Position numbers and translations under genes: made by a program | Notes under the pieces: model-generated | Told to the model about the DNA's origin: nothing | What the model saw: the letters and a program-made list of their open reading frames with translations, nothing else | The model's database searches: none | Assembly (NCBI RefSeq): GCF_016859125.1 | Contig: NZ_CP069338.1 | Coordinates: 4,217,501-4,281,500, forward strand | From: Archangium violaceum | GTDB taxonomy: Bacteria; Myxococcota; Myxococcia; Myxococcales; Myxococcaceae | Direction of reading: 5' to 3' | DNA: 64,000 nucleotides | Shown here: positions 1 to 8,265 of the stretch, in pieces | How the letters are laid out: every line of letters begins with the position of its first letter | How positions within the stretch are numbered: the stretch's first letter is position 1

Positions 1-546
1 CGGAGGAGGCGGAGGCCGGCTGGAGTTGTCACCCCAGCCCCCACCATGCGAGGCCGGAGGCGGCGGGGTCGGGCGGCTACCCCCCACGGGCGAGGCGCCG
101 TGCGAGTTGTCCCCCCAGCCACCGGAGGACCGCGGAGGCGGAGGCGGCCGGTAGTTGTTGTAGACGTACACCGAGCGGCCGCGGTCCCAACGGTACGTGC
201 TGCCCGAGTACGTGTGCGGGAAGTAGTCGTGGTTGTGGCGCCCGTGCATGTAGCAGGAGCCGCCGTCCGGCAGGGGGTGGTAGTCCAGGTACCAGACCAC
301 GCGCGGGCCCCGGTAGACGTACACGTTGTCCGCGTAGGAATAGGCGTCGATGTCCGAGGGCGTGTAGCCATGGACGTGGCTGTACTGCTCGGTGCACCAG
401 CCGCCGTACGGGTCGGGGTGCGCTCCCGAGTAGCGGTACTCGGTGGAGATGGTCGAGGAGTAGTGGCCGGGTTGGTGGTAGTGGGCGACACAGCCGCTGC
501 CCATCAACAGGGCAGTGGGGACTGTGAGGATGAGAAGGCGACGCAT
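1..546 (-). CDS. Tyr/His/Pro-rich lipoprotein, 3' end outside the window
   Basis: Open frame read from an ATG at 546-544 to the left edge with no stop, so the C-terminus is missing; at least 182 codons are visible. The start MRRLLILTVPTALLMGSGC is a short basic n-region, a hydrophobic core and a cysteine at residue 19. The lipobox is weak (G at -3). The mature part is rich in Tyr, His and Gly and turns into Pro-rich segments with two similar GGWGDNS motifs. I recognise no domain or enzyme signature. It probably sits in an envelope membrane as a lipid-anchored protein. Function unknown. The lipoprotein call is inference from the N-terminus. Confidence 0.6.
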   Translation of the reverse strand, partial: MRRLLILTVPTALLMGSGCVAHYHQPGHYSSTISTEYRYSGAHPDPYGGWCTEQYSHVHGYTPSDIDAYSYADNVYVYRGPRVVWYLDYHPLPDGGSCYMHGRHNHDYFPHTYSGSTYRWDRGRSVYVYNNYRPPPPPRSSGGWGDNSHGASPVGGSRPTPPPPASHGGGWGDNSSRPPPPP

Positions 547-573
547 GGAGGTTCTCCGGGGCCGGAGCCGGGG

Positions 574-626
574 CCGGCCCGCCCATTTCATCATGGCGAC
601 GACAAGGAAGCAGACGGGCGGGCCGG
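574..626. repeat. 11-bp inverted repeat in an intergenic gap
   Basis: CCGGCCCGCCC (574-584) and GGGCGGGCCGG (616-626) are exact inverse copies separated by 31 nt. The site lies between the end of the DsbA-like gene and the start of the lipoprotein gene, both on the minus strand. No T-run follows on either strand, so it may be a weak terminator or mRNA-stabilising hairpin. Confidence 0.4.
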
Positions 627-678
627 AGGAAAATTCAACACCCCGTTTCCCCGCCCCTGGCGCCTCGATGGCGGGTGC

Positions 679-1350
679 CTAGTGCACCATGCGCTCGGAC
701 GAGCCAGAGCGCGGGGTGTGCAGCTTGCCTATGCAGGTGAGGATGTGCTCGCGGTACTCGGCCACGTCGCGCAGGCCGCACACCATCCACCGGCCGGCGA
801 TCACCAGCGTGGGCACCCCGCGCACGCCGCGGCTGGCGGCCAGCTGGTGCTCGTCGAGGATGAGCTTGCGCGTGTTCTGCGACTGGTACGCCGCCGAGAA
901 GGGGCCCATGTCCAGGCCCACGCGGCTGGCCAGCTCGAAGATGACGTCCGTGCGCGTCACGTTGACGCCCTGCTCCAGTGCCGCGTGCTGCATGGCGCGC
1001 GCGAGGTACGCCCTCGCCGTGGGGCCCTGCAGCCGCGCCGCCTCGAGCGCCGCCAGCGCCGGGATGCTGGAGCGGGGCGCGTCTCCTCCCTGCCACAGCT
1101 CCGTCGACAGCAGCTTCGCCACCGGCTCCGGCTCCTGCCGCGCCCGGCGCACCTCCTCCGTCAGCCCTCGCAGCTCCTTCTCCGTGGGCCGCTTGTCATG
1201 CAGCCGCAGCGGGTAGGGGCGCACGCGCCAGCGGAGGATGTCTCCGAACTCATGTTTGAGGGACTCCAGCCGCAGGTCGGCCAGATAGCACCAGGAGCAC
1301 AACACATCCTGGTAGACGGTGATCTGCAGCGGCTTGGACAGGGGCTTCAT
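679..1350 (-). CDS. DsbA-family thioredoxin-fold oxidoreductase (FrnE-like)
   Basis: 223 aa from ATG at 1350. A frame open further upstream adds 31 unconvincing residues, so the MKPLSKPLQITVYQD start is preferred. The redox motif CSWC follows the first beta strand (near residue 17). The cis-proline region GVRGVPTLVI lies near the C-terminus, as in DsbA/2-hydroxychromene-2-carboxylate isomerase proteins. There is no signal peptide, so it is probably cytoplasmic like FrnE-type proteins, which are linked to thiol redox or oxidative stress. Substrate unknown. It reads toward the lipoprotein gene, 132 nt away. Confidence 0.75.
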   Translation of the reverse strand: MKPLSKPLQITVYQDVLCSWCYLADLRLESLKHEFGDILRWRVRPYPLRLHDKRPTEKELRGLTEEVRRARQEPEPVAKLLSTELWQGGDAPRSSIPALAALEAARLQGPTARAYLARAMQHAALEQGVNVTRTDVIFELASRVGLDMGPFSAAYQSQNTRKLILDEHQLAASRGVRGVPTLVIAGRWMVCGLRDVAEYREHILTCIGKLHTPRSGSSERMVH

Positions 1351-1487
1351 GAGCGAGCGCGCACAGATTACGAAGGCGGCGCTCCCACTGCCAATCCCCT
1401 CCGACAATTCGCGGGTGTGCCCATTCCCAAGAGGGCCGAGCAAGAGGCTCGTCCGCCCGCCTGCCCCGCGTGCGGTGCCGCTGCGCG

Positions 1488-2525
1488 TCAGAGCGTCGGA
1501 CGCGAGAGGGCGACCGTGCGGGCGCTGGCGAAGGCGAGCGCGTGGTCCATCATCGCTCCGGCGATGTCCTGCCCGGTCGCCTTCTCCAGGCCCTCGAAGC
1601 CCGGGCTGGAGTTGAGCTCCATCAGCCGGGGCCCCGCGCGTCCCTCGAGCATGTCCACGCCCGCGATCTCCAACCCGAGCAGGCGCGCCGCCCGCACCGC
1701 CACATCTATATAGGTGGGGGACAGCTCCACCGGGTGACCCTCGCCGCCGCGGTGGATGTTGGAGCGGAACTCGCCCTTCTTGGCCCGCCGCCGCATGGCG
1801 CCTACCACCTTGTCGCCCACCACCAGGGCGCGCACGTCCCGGCCCTTGCTCTCGGCCACGAACTCCTGGAGCACCACCTCCTGCCCCAGGTCCCAGAAGG
1901 TATTGACGATGGTCTGCAGCTCCTGGAGCGAGTGGGCGATCATCACCCCCACGCCCTGGGTGCCGCGCAGCAGCTTGATGATGACCGGCAGCCCGCCTAC
2001 CTCCTCCACGAGCTTGCGCACGTTGCTGCGGTCATGCGCCATCACCGTCCGGGGCACGTCCAGCCCGCCCCGGCACAGCAGCTGGAGCGCCCGCAGCTTG
2101 TCGCGGCTCTGGGAGATGGGCCCGGCACCATTGAGCACCGGCACGCCCATCATCTCGAAGTGGTTCACCACCGCCAGGCCGTAGCCGGTGATGGAGGCGC
2201 CAATGCGCGGAATCACCACGTCCACGCCCTTGATGTCCACCCCGCGGTAGAGCATCCGAGGCTGGCCCGGGGAGAGCACCATGGTGCAGCGCAGGGTGTC
2301 CAGCACCAGGGGCCGGTGGCCGCGCTGCTTGATGGCCTCCACCATCCGCCGGGTGGAGTACAGGGACCGCTTGCGCGAGAGGATGACCACCGTCTTCTTG
2401 ATCCGCGGGCGCCGGGGGGCGGTCGGGGGCGGGGCTTCGGAGGGCCTCGGCTCGGCGGGACGCGCGGGGGCCTCCGGGCGGGCCCCGGTAGGCGCCTTCT
2501 TGGACGAGACCTTCTTGGCGGGCAT
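1488..2525 (-). CDS. RimK-type ATP-grasp ligase
   Basis: 345 aa. An N-terminal 40-residue Ala/Pro/Lys-rich tail precedes a RimK-like preATP-grasp domain (about 43-150) and the ATP-grasp domain (about 150-335). Visible motifs are SRDKLRALQLL, the ATP-binding lysine stretch PVIIKLLRGTQGVGV, VLQEFVAESKGRDVRALVVG, and the metal-binding MELNSSPGFEGLE near the end. RimK enzymes add glutamate residues to ribosomal protein S6 or make other alpha-glutamyl bonds. The exact acceptor cannot be told here. The basic N-terminal tail is longer than in E. coli RimK. It is divergent from the sigma54 activator gene, with only 66 nt between starts. Confidence 0.85.
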   Translation of the reverse strand: MPAKKVSSKKAPTGARPEAPARPAEPRPSEAPPPTAPRRPRIKKTVVILSRKRSLYSTRRMVEAIKQRGHRPLVLDTLRCTMVLSPGQPRMLYRGVDIKGVDVVIPRIGASITGYGLAVVNHFEMMGVPVLNGAGPISQSRDKLRALQLLCRGGLDVPRTVMAHDRSNVRKLVEEVGGLPVIIKLLRGTQGVGVMIAHSLQELQTIVNTFWDLGQEVVLQEFVAESKGRDVRALVVGDKVVGAMRRRAKKGEFRSNIHRGGEGHPVELSPTYIDVAVRAARLLGLEIAGVDMLEGRAGPRLMELNSSPGFEGLEKATGQDIAGAMMDHALAFASARTVALSRPTL

Positions 2526-2591
2526 GGAAGAGGTTCGACCCTAGCACGGCCAGGGACGGGCCGTGTCCGTGGTGTTTGTTATCATCCGAAA

Positions 2592-4043
2592 ATGATGAGT
2601 CCTCATGAACCGCACCCGGACGACATCCTCACCAATCCGGGGGAGAACGGTCTCGACTCCATCGTCGCGCCCCCCGACGGTGGAGCGGGCTCCGGCACCG
2701 AGGTCCTGGTGCTGGAGACGCGCGCCACGCTCAAGCTGCGCAAGTGTCGCATCCAGGTGACGGCCGGCCCGGATGACGGCAAGTCCCTGGTGTCCGACAA
2801 GGAGCGCCTGCGCTGTGGGGCCCACCCCACCAACGACCTGGTGCTCGCCGAGGATCGCACCGCCAGCCGCCACCACTTCGAGATCATCAACACCGAGCGG
2901 GGTTGGCTCCTGGTGGACCTCAACTCCACCAATGGCACCTTCCTGGATGGCCGGCGCATCGAACGTGCCTACCTCTCCAGCGGCTCGCAGATCCGCGCCG
3001 GCTCCTCGACGCTCTCCTTCGCTCCGATCGACGAGGAGGTGTCCGTCGAGCCCGACCGCGAGGGCGAGTTGTGCGGGTTGGTGGGACAGAGCGTGAAGAT
3101 GCGGCAGGTGTTCGCGCTCATCAAGAAGATCGCTCCCATGGACATCTCCGTCATCATTGGCGGGGAGACGGGCTCGGGGAAGGAGCTGGTGGCGCGGGCC
3201 ATCCACGAGCTGAGTGGCCGCAAGAAGGGGCCCATGGTGGTGCTGGACTGTGGCGCCATCCCGCCCAACCTCATCGAGAGCGAGCTGTTCGGCCACGAGA
3301 AGGGGGCCTTCACGGGGGCCATGACGGCGCGGCCCGGGGCCTTCGAGCGGGCGCACGGGGGCACCATCTTCCTGGACGAGCTGGGCGAGCTGCGGTTGGA
3401 CCTGCAGCCCAAGCTGTTGCGCGTGCTGGAGAACCGCGAGGTGCGGCGCGTGGGCGGCAACGACATCGTGGAGGTGGACTGCCGTGTGATCGCCGCCACC
3501 AACCGAGACCTGCAGAAGGAGATAGCGGCGGGCAACTTCCGCGAGGATCTCTTCTTCCGCCTGTCCGTCATCAACCTCCAGCTGCCGCCCCTGCGCGAGC
3601 GCCGCGAGGACATTCCCCTCATCCTCAAGCGGGCGCTGGCGGAACCGGAGGTAATGGCGCGGCACGGCCGCAAGCGCATCTCCCCCGAGGCCCTGGCGTT
3701 GTTGATGGCCTATGGGTGGCCGGGCAACGTGCGCGAGCTGGTGAACGTGCTCTCCCACGTGCTCGCCTTCAGCGAGGGCGAGGAGGTGCTGCCCGAGCAC
3801 CTGCCGCCCCGCGTCCGGGGTCAGGCGCGCGAGGGGCCGCTGCCCTTCAACGAGCACCTCACCTTCAAGGACGCCAAGGAGCAACTGCTGGAGAACTTCG
3901 AACGAGAATACATCACCAGTGTTCTCACCCGCTGTGAGGGCAACCTCTCCCGCGCCGCGCGTGAGAGTGGCCTTCACCGCAAATCCATCGAGCGCCTGGT
4001 GAAGAAGTACCAGCTGGATGCAAAGGGCATGAAGCCTCGCTGA
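2592..4043 (+). CDS. FHA-domain sigma54-dependent transcriptional activator
   Basis: 483 aa, starting at one of two adjacent ATGs (2592 or 2595). The N-terminal FHA domain (about 60-150) has the usual RCGAHPTNDLVL, SRHH and NSTNGTFLDG signatures for binding phosphothreonine. The AAA+ sigma54-interaction domain (about 165-390) has Walker A GETGSGKE, the sigma54-contact loop GAFTGA and the arginine-finger region. A Fis-type HTH closes the protein (NLSRAARESGLHRKSIERLVKKY). FHA replaces the receiver domain, so the input is probably a Ser/Thr kinase rather than a histidine kinase, an arrangement common in myxobacteria. It lies just upstream of the Tad-like genes but shares no obvious operon with them. 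Target promoters unknown. Confidence 0.92.
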   Translation: MMSPHEPHPDDILTNPGENGLDSIVAPPDGGAGSGTEVLVLETRATLKLRKCRIQVTAGPDDGKSLVSDKERLRCGAHPTNDLVLAEDRTASRHHFEIINTERGWLLVDLNSTNGTFLDGRRIERAYLSSGSQIRAGSSTLSFAPIDEEVSVEPDREGELCGLVGQSVKMRQVFALIKKIAPMDISVIIGGETGSGKELVARAIHELSGRKKGPMVVLDCGAIPPNLIESELFGHEKGAFTGAMTARPGAFERAHGGTIFLDELGELRLDLQPKLLRVLENREVRRVGGNDIVEVDCRVIAATNRDLQKEIAAGNFREDLFFRLSVINLQLPPLRERREDIPLILKRALAEPEVMARHGRKRISPEALALLMAYGWPGNVRELVNVLSHVLAFSEGEEVLPEHLPPRVRGQAREGPLPFNEHLTFKDAKEQLLENFEREYITSVLTRCEGNLSRAARESGLHRKSIERLVKKYQLDAKGMKPR

Positions 4044-4115
4044 TGTGACGTGTCGGCGGGGGGCAGGCGACCGGGCGGGCTACATCCGTCCAGTTGACCG
4101 ATGGGAAGGCCGCGG

Positions 4116-4955
4116 ATGGAGTGGGACAAGCACACAGACATGAGTACCGAGGACTGCCCCTCCCACGGTCGTGAATCCGGTCAGGCGGCCGTGGAGGCGG
4201 CGTTGACGCTGCCGCTGCTCATCTTCCTCGTGCTGGGGACGCTGCAGCTCTTCATGATGTTGCAGGGCCGCATCATCGCCGAGTACGCGGCCTTCGAGGC
4301 GGTGCGGGCCGGCAGCCGCAACCACGGCAACTGCGTGCCCATGGTGCACGCGGCCCTGGCCGGGTTGCTGCCCAGCGTGACGCCCTACCTGGGAAACGGC
4401 GGTGGCAAGCCGGCGGAGAAGCTGGCCGAGGCCTGGGCGGCGCGCATCGGCTCCAATCCCGCCGCGCCAGATCCACGGTACGTGCCCAGGCGCGGGTTCG
4501 ATTTGAAGCACGACGGGCCCATCTTCTGGCTGGTGCGCGAGTCTCCCCGGGGCGCCGATCTGCGGTTCACCGGGCCGGAGGACCCCGACTTCGACCTCCC
4601 CGAGGGGGACGGTTCGCAGGCCATGCGCCTGGAGGTTCGCCTCATCTACTGGTACCGGCTGCGCATCCCCTTCGCGGACTGGGTCATCAGCCGGATGACG
4701 CTGGCCCACATGGGGTTGAAGAACTACGACGCCGTCAACCCGCTGATGCCGGCGGACACGAAGGCGGGCTGGAAGCAGGACCCGACAACGGTCATCAACC
4801 TGGATCCGCTCATCCGGAACGAGCTGCTCTCCCGGGTCAGCGCCCGCCAGTACGTCTTCCCCATCCAGGCCACCTACGGCATGCGGATGATGACGCCCGT
4901 GCGCAAGGCGTTCTTCGAGGAGCAGAACTGCGCGCCCGCTCCGGAGGGGCTGTGA
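4116..4955 (+). CDS. TadE/TadG-like pseudopilin-type membrane protein
   Basis: About 279 aa. The ATG at 4116 is preferred because GGAAGG lies 5-10 nt upstream; ATGs at 4101 and 4140 are alternatives. After a short hydrophilic head comes a TadE-like start: GQAAVEAALTLPLLIFLVLGTLQ, a Glu followed by a single hydrophobic helix near residues 24-50, then AAFEAVRAGSRNHGNC. The rest is an extracytoplasmic domain without recognised motifs. TadE-type proteins are minor pilins of Flp/Tad systems, processed by a prepilin peptidase. No Tad ATPase or secretin is near. The stop overlaps the next ATG by one base. Confidence 0.75.
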   Translation: MEWDKHTDMSTEDCPSHGRESGQAAVEAALTLPLLIFLVLGTLQLFMMLQGRIIAEYAAFEAVRAGSRNHGNCVPMVHAALAGLLPSVTPYLGNGGGKPAEKLAEAWAARIGSNPAAPDPRYVPRRGFDLKHDGPIFWLVRESPRGADLRFTGPEDPDFDLPEGDGSQAMRLEVRLIYWYRLRIPFADWVISRMTLAHMGLKNYDAVNPLMPADTKAGWKQDPTTVINLDPLIRNELLSRVSARQYVFPIQATYGMRMMTPVRKAFFEEQNCAPAPEGL

Positions 4956-6547
4956 TGAGACGCCGTGGCCAGACGCTGGTGGTGTTCGCGCTCACCCTGC
5001 TGCTGCTGGTGTTGATGGTGACGATGACGCTCTCCATCGGCATGAAGGTGAAGGAGAAGATGGAGCTGCAGACGATGGCGGATGCCGCCGCCTACTCCAA
5101 CGCGGTGGCCACCGCGCGCGCCTTCAACTCCATCTCGCTGATGAACCGCGCGCTGATGGGGCACATGGTGGCGATGACGGGCGTGGAGAGCCTCATCTCC
5201 TGGAGCGGCTACTACCGGGGCTCCCTCCACGCCGCGAAGGCCGCCTACGACAAGGCCGCCGAGCCGTACGAGCTCATCGTCGACATCAACTGCCCGCCCT
5301 GGAATAACGCCTCCGCCCGGCTCTGCCGGTGCGGCACCAGGGCCCTGCGGGACATCGACGAGGCGAAGAGCAAGCTGGACGAGGAGGACCGCGACCTCCA
5401 GGGGGACTGGGAAGGCCTGGACAAGGACGCGGGTGACGAGGCCAAGGAGCTGCAGCTCTCCTCCATCTGGAATGAGCAGAAGGCTGTCTACGATCAGCTC
5501 ACCGAGCGCGTCATGGAGGCGGGGCTCGCGCGGAAGATCGTCGATGAGGCCAGGGCGGGCTCCCGTTTCAGCGAGGAGCTCAAGGCGCAGAAGAACGACA
5601 TCAATCAGCGGGAGCTCGAGGGAAAGCGGAGCTGTGCGGGCGAAGGTGCCGCCTGCCTCCGCCGTGACCCGGGCCGGAAGCTGCACTTCGTCGATGCCGC
5701 CATGGGCAGCCGTGGGTTCTCCTTCGTCACCGGGCGCGGGGAGGGCGATCCCATCAAGCGGAAGCTGCAGAGCCTGCTGCCCGCGCCGGATCGCGTCACG
5801 GACGTCACCAACGAGGGCAGTGGCTACTTCCCGGCCGAGGGGCGCAAGACGCACTCCGCGAATCCCATCGACGCCACCGAGGTCTGGGGGGACGATCACG
5901 GAGAGGTGAGCGTCCGGTTCAACCGGGGCCAGGCGCCTTGCCCGATCTCGAGCGAGGGGAGCTCCGGTGCCGAGGCGCACGTGCGCAGCAACCACGCGGG
6001 GGATTCCTCGGATCAGCACCAGTGGACCGGGGGCAGCGACGATGACGCGCAGATCCACACCATGGGCACGTGCACGCAGTGCCCTGGCATGTGGCCGTCG
6101 CACATGGACTACAACTACAACCTGGTGACGCGGGACACGGACAACTGGGGCCAGCCCAAGAACTACGCCGTCATCCAGCGCGACTACGGGGAGCGCCCGG
6201 ACAAGCGCGCGGACCCGTGGAACCTCTTCTTCCGCTTCCGCTTCTCCCGGGGCGGGGAGGCGGTCGAGTTCGACAACCGTGGCATCAAGCTGTCCGAGGC
6301 CAACGGCGGCGCGGACATCTCCAAGGCCACGGCGCTCTCCGCGGGCATCACCTACTACAAGCGCGCGGGCCCCCACTGGCGCGAGCCGCCCAACTTCCTC
6401 AATCCCTTCTGGCGGGCCACGCTCGTGTCGGCCCACGTGGACCAGCAGGGCAAGGACGCGGATGTGAAGGCGGCGCTGGATGCTGCCGCGCCCTTCACCG
6501 CCGAGGCCTACGAGGCACTCAAGAAGAAGGGGTACGAGGGATGGTAA
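4955..6547 (+). CDS. TadG/Flp-like pilus assembly protein
   Basis: 530 aa from ATG at 4955, overlapping the preceding stop by one base, with GGAGGGG just upstream. The N-terminus MRRRGQTLVVFALTLLLL is a short basic head followed by one membrane helix, and MADAAAYSNAVATARAFN follows. This is typical of TadG-like or putative Flp pilus-assembly proteins, where the ADAAA segment follows the helix. The remaining 450 residues are hydrophilic, contain a CTQCPGMWPSH segment, and are not a known domain to me. It is probably anchored in the inner membrane with a periplasmic body. It ends 7 nt into the next gene. Confidence 0.72.
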   Translation: MRRRGQTLVVFALTLLLLVLMVTMTLSIGMKVKEKMELQTMADAAAYSNAVATARAFNSISLMNRALMGHMVAMTGVESLISWSGYYRGSLHAAKAAYDKAAEPYELIVDINCPPWNNASARLCRCGTRALRDIDEAKSKLDEEDRDLQGDWEGLDKDAGDEAKELQLSSIWNEQKAVYDQLTERVMEAGLARKIVDEARAGSRFSEELKAQKNDINQRELEGKRSCAGEGAACLRRDPGRKLHFVDAAMGSRGFSFVTGRGEGDPIKRKLQSLLPAPDRVTDVTNEGSGYFPAEGRKTHSANPIDATEVWGDDHGEVSVRFNRGQAPCPISSEGSSGAEAHVRSNHAGDSSDQHQWTGGSDDDAQIHTMGTCTQCPGMWPSHMDYNYNLVTRDTDNWGQPKNYAVIQRDYGERPDKRADPWNLFFRFRFSRGGEAVEFDNRGIKLSEANGGADISKATALSAGITYYKRAGPHWREPPNFLNPFWRATLVSAHVDQQGKDADVKAALDAAAPFTAEAYEALKKKGYEGW

Positions 6548-7488
6548 GGCGCCACGGCAGGGCTTCACAGCGAGGCCAGGGCACCACGGAGCTGGCGCTC
6601 GGGCTGCTCGTCTTCGTCACCGTGCTCATCTTCGGCATCCACTTCGCCGAGGTGGGCTACCTGTCCCTCAAGGTGCAGGAGGCGGCCACCAGCGCCCTGT
6701 GGGACACCACCAGCGCGAAGATGCACGAGCTGCCGAAGAACTTCGACCACCTCACCGAGCTCATCAGCTCGAACACGCCGGGCAAGAACGCCACCGATCG
6801 CTACAAGGACTTCGACGGGCGCACCTCGAAGCAGGGGCGGGCGAAGGTGGTCCAACTCTTCACCTCGGCCGAGGGCCTGGAGGTCACGTGTGAGGATGCC
6901 GGGGGCATCGCCTTCGAGCCCTCCGAGTCCACCCAGGACGTGGTCTACAAGAACGTGGGAGGGATGCGCTGCAACGCCCGGGCGGAGCTCTCTCCCGTGA
7001 AGGCGTTCACCCGCAGCTTCCTGGACAAGGGACGGGGGGCCTTCTTCAACGTGCCGCACTACACCGGGGCCGTCATTCCCGTGTGTGGCCTGGGCCGCGC
7101 CAAGGGGGGCCGGTGCGAAGGGGGCTTTGGCATCCTCCTGGATGACTGGGGGCTGGCCGGTGAGCAGGAGTCCAGGGAATGCCATCTGGGGAATTGCGCC
7201 AACAAGGCCTACTTCGATTCCACGCAGAAGGTCTACGACCACCACAACCCGGTGAGTGGCCGCGCGAAGAAGCTGGCGAAGAACATCGTGGGGGAGGCCC
7301 CCATCGATCCGGGCAGGTTCTGGATGAGCTTCCGGGGCGAGGAGAGCTCCTTCCTGGAGCGTGAGCCCGGTGGCGACAGCGATCCGAACGACTGGCGCAC
7401 GACGCCGGGCAAGAAGAGCCGCAGCCCGGAGTACGACAACGCCTACGGGCGCCGTCAGACGTGCTTCCTGGGGAACTCGTGCGAGTGA
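6541..7488 (+). CDS. TadE-like pseudopilin-type protein
   Basis: 315 aa. The ATG at 6541 lies inside the last codons of the upstream gene, so the two are translationally coupled. The head MVRRHGRASQRGQGTTELALG leads into one hydrophobic helix (LLVFVTVLIFGIHFAEVGYL), with the GQ-TTE-A pattern typical of TadE-family minor pilins. It is followed by KVQEAATSALWDTT and a Cys-containing hydrophilic domain. It is the third protein of this architecture in a row. The C-terminus overlaps the next gene by four bases. Confidence 0.72.
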   Translation: MVRRHGRASQRGQGTTELALGLLVFVTVLIFGIHFAEVGYLSLKVQEAATSALWDTTSAKMHELPKNFDHLTELISSNTPGKNATDRYKDFDGRTSKQGRAKVVQLFTSAEGLEVTCEDAGGIAFEPSESTQDVVYKNVGGMRCNARAELSPVKAFTRSFLDKGRGAFFNVPHYTGAVIPVCGLGRAKGGRCEGGFGILLDDWGLAGEQESRECHLGNCANKAYFDSTQKVYDHHNPVSGRAKKLAKNIVGEAPIDPGRFWMSFRGEESSFLEREPGGDSDPNDWRTTPGKKSRSPEYDNAYGRRQTCFLGNSCE

Positions 7489-8213
7489 GCGCTCGGACAG
7501 GCGTGCTGCTCCTGGCGGTGCTGTGGGGCGTGGGCGTCGCGTCCGCGCAGCAGCCGGGCTTCACCTGGGACGTGCCCCGCGTCCTGGAGTCGGTGGCGGT
7601 GCCGGGGGTGATGCGGGCCGACGGCATCCCGGTGAAGCTGCGCTCGGTGAAGAGCGCGGAGAAGCCCCAGGTCATCCTCCAGCACCTCGTGCGCACCTTC
7701 GAGGCGGCGGGCTTCTACATCCCCCCGGACAAACACCGCACCCAGCGGTTCGCGGAGCCCCAGCTCACCGCGCTGGATACGGATCGGCTCATCTCCTACA
7801 CCTTCGTGCTGCAGCCCAATCCGGACGGCACCACCACCGTGCTCCTGGGCGAGGCCAACCTCGGAATGGCCCGGCGCGAGCAGTCCGCCTTCGCTCCCGT
7901 CTTCCCCGGCGGGACGGACCTGATGCAGAGCGAGATGGAGGGCGCTCGCACGATGACGTACCTGGCGGAGGCGGAGCCGGAGAAGGTGCGGGACTTCTAC
8001 CTGTCGGCGCTCGGCTCGGCCGGTTACTCCGAGGACTCCAGCGGGACGTGGCGCCGGGGTTCTGAGGAACTGCGCGTGGCGGTACGTCCGGTCAAGGTGG
8101 GCCGGGTGGCGGTGATCATCATGCGCCGCACCGTCGTCGAGGACGTGATGTCTCCCGACGTGCGGGAAGGTCCCCGGCCGGCCAGCCCGAAGGCGAGGGC
8201 GGACGAGCGCTGA
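7485..8213 (+). CDS. Secreted protein of unknown function, end of Tad-like operon
   Basis: 242 aa from GTG at 7485, overlapping the upstream stop (GTGA), with GGGGAA 9 nt before it. The N-terminus VSARTGVLLLAVLWGVGVASAQQ is a clear Sec signal peptide with an ASA cleavage site. The mature protein has no motif I recognise. It is mostly a mixed alpha/beta sequence with a hydrophobic strand RVAVIIMRR near the end and a charged tail. Coupling to three TadE/G-like genes suggests a periplasmic partner of the same apparatus. That is inference from position only. Confidence 0.6.
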   Translation: MSARTGVLLLAVLWGVGVASAQQPGFTWDVPRVLESVAVPGVMRADGIPVKLRSVKSAEKPQVILQHLVRTFEAAGFYIPPDKHRTQRFAEPQLTALDTDRLISYTFVLQPNPDGTTTVLLGEANLGMARREQSAFAPVFPGGTDLMQSEMEGARTMTYLAEAEPEKVRDFYLSALGSAGYSEDSSGTWRRGSEELRVAVRPVKVGRVAVIIMRRTVVEDVMSPDVREGPRPASPKARADER

Positions 8214-8265
8214 GGCTCCTGCCTGGAATTGAAGCGGCCGGAGGCCCGTGTTACGGCCACAGGCC

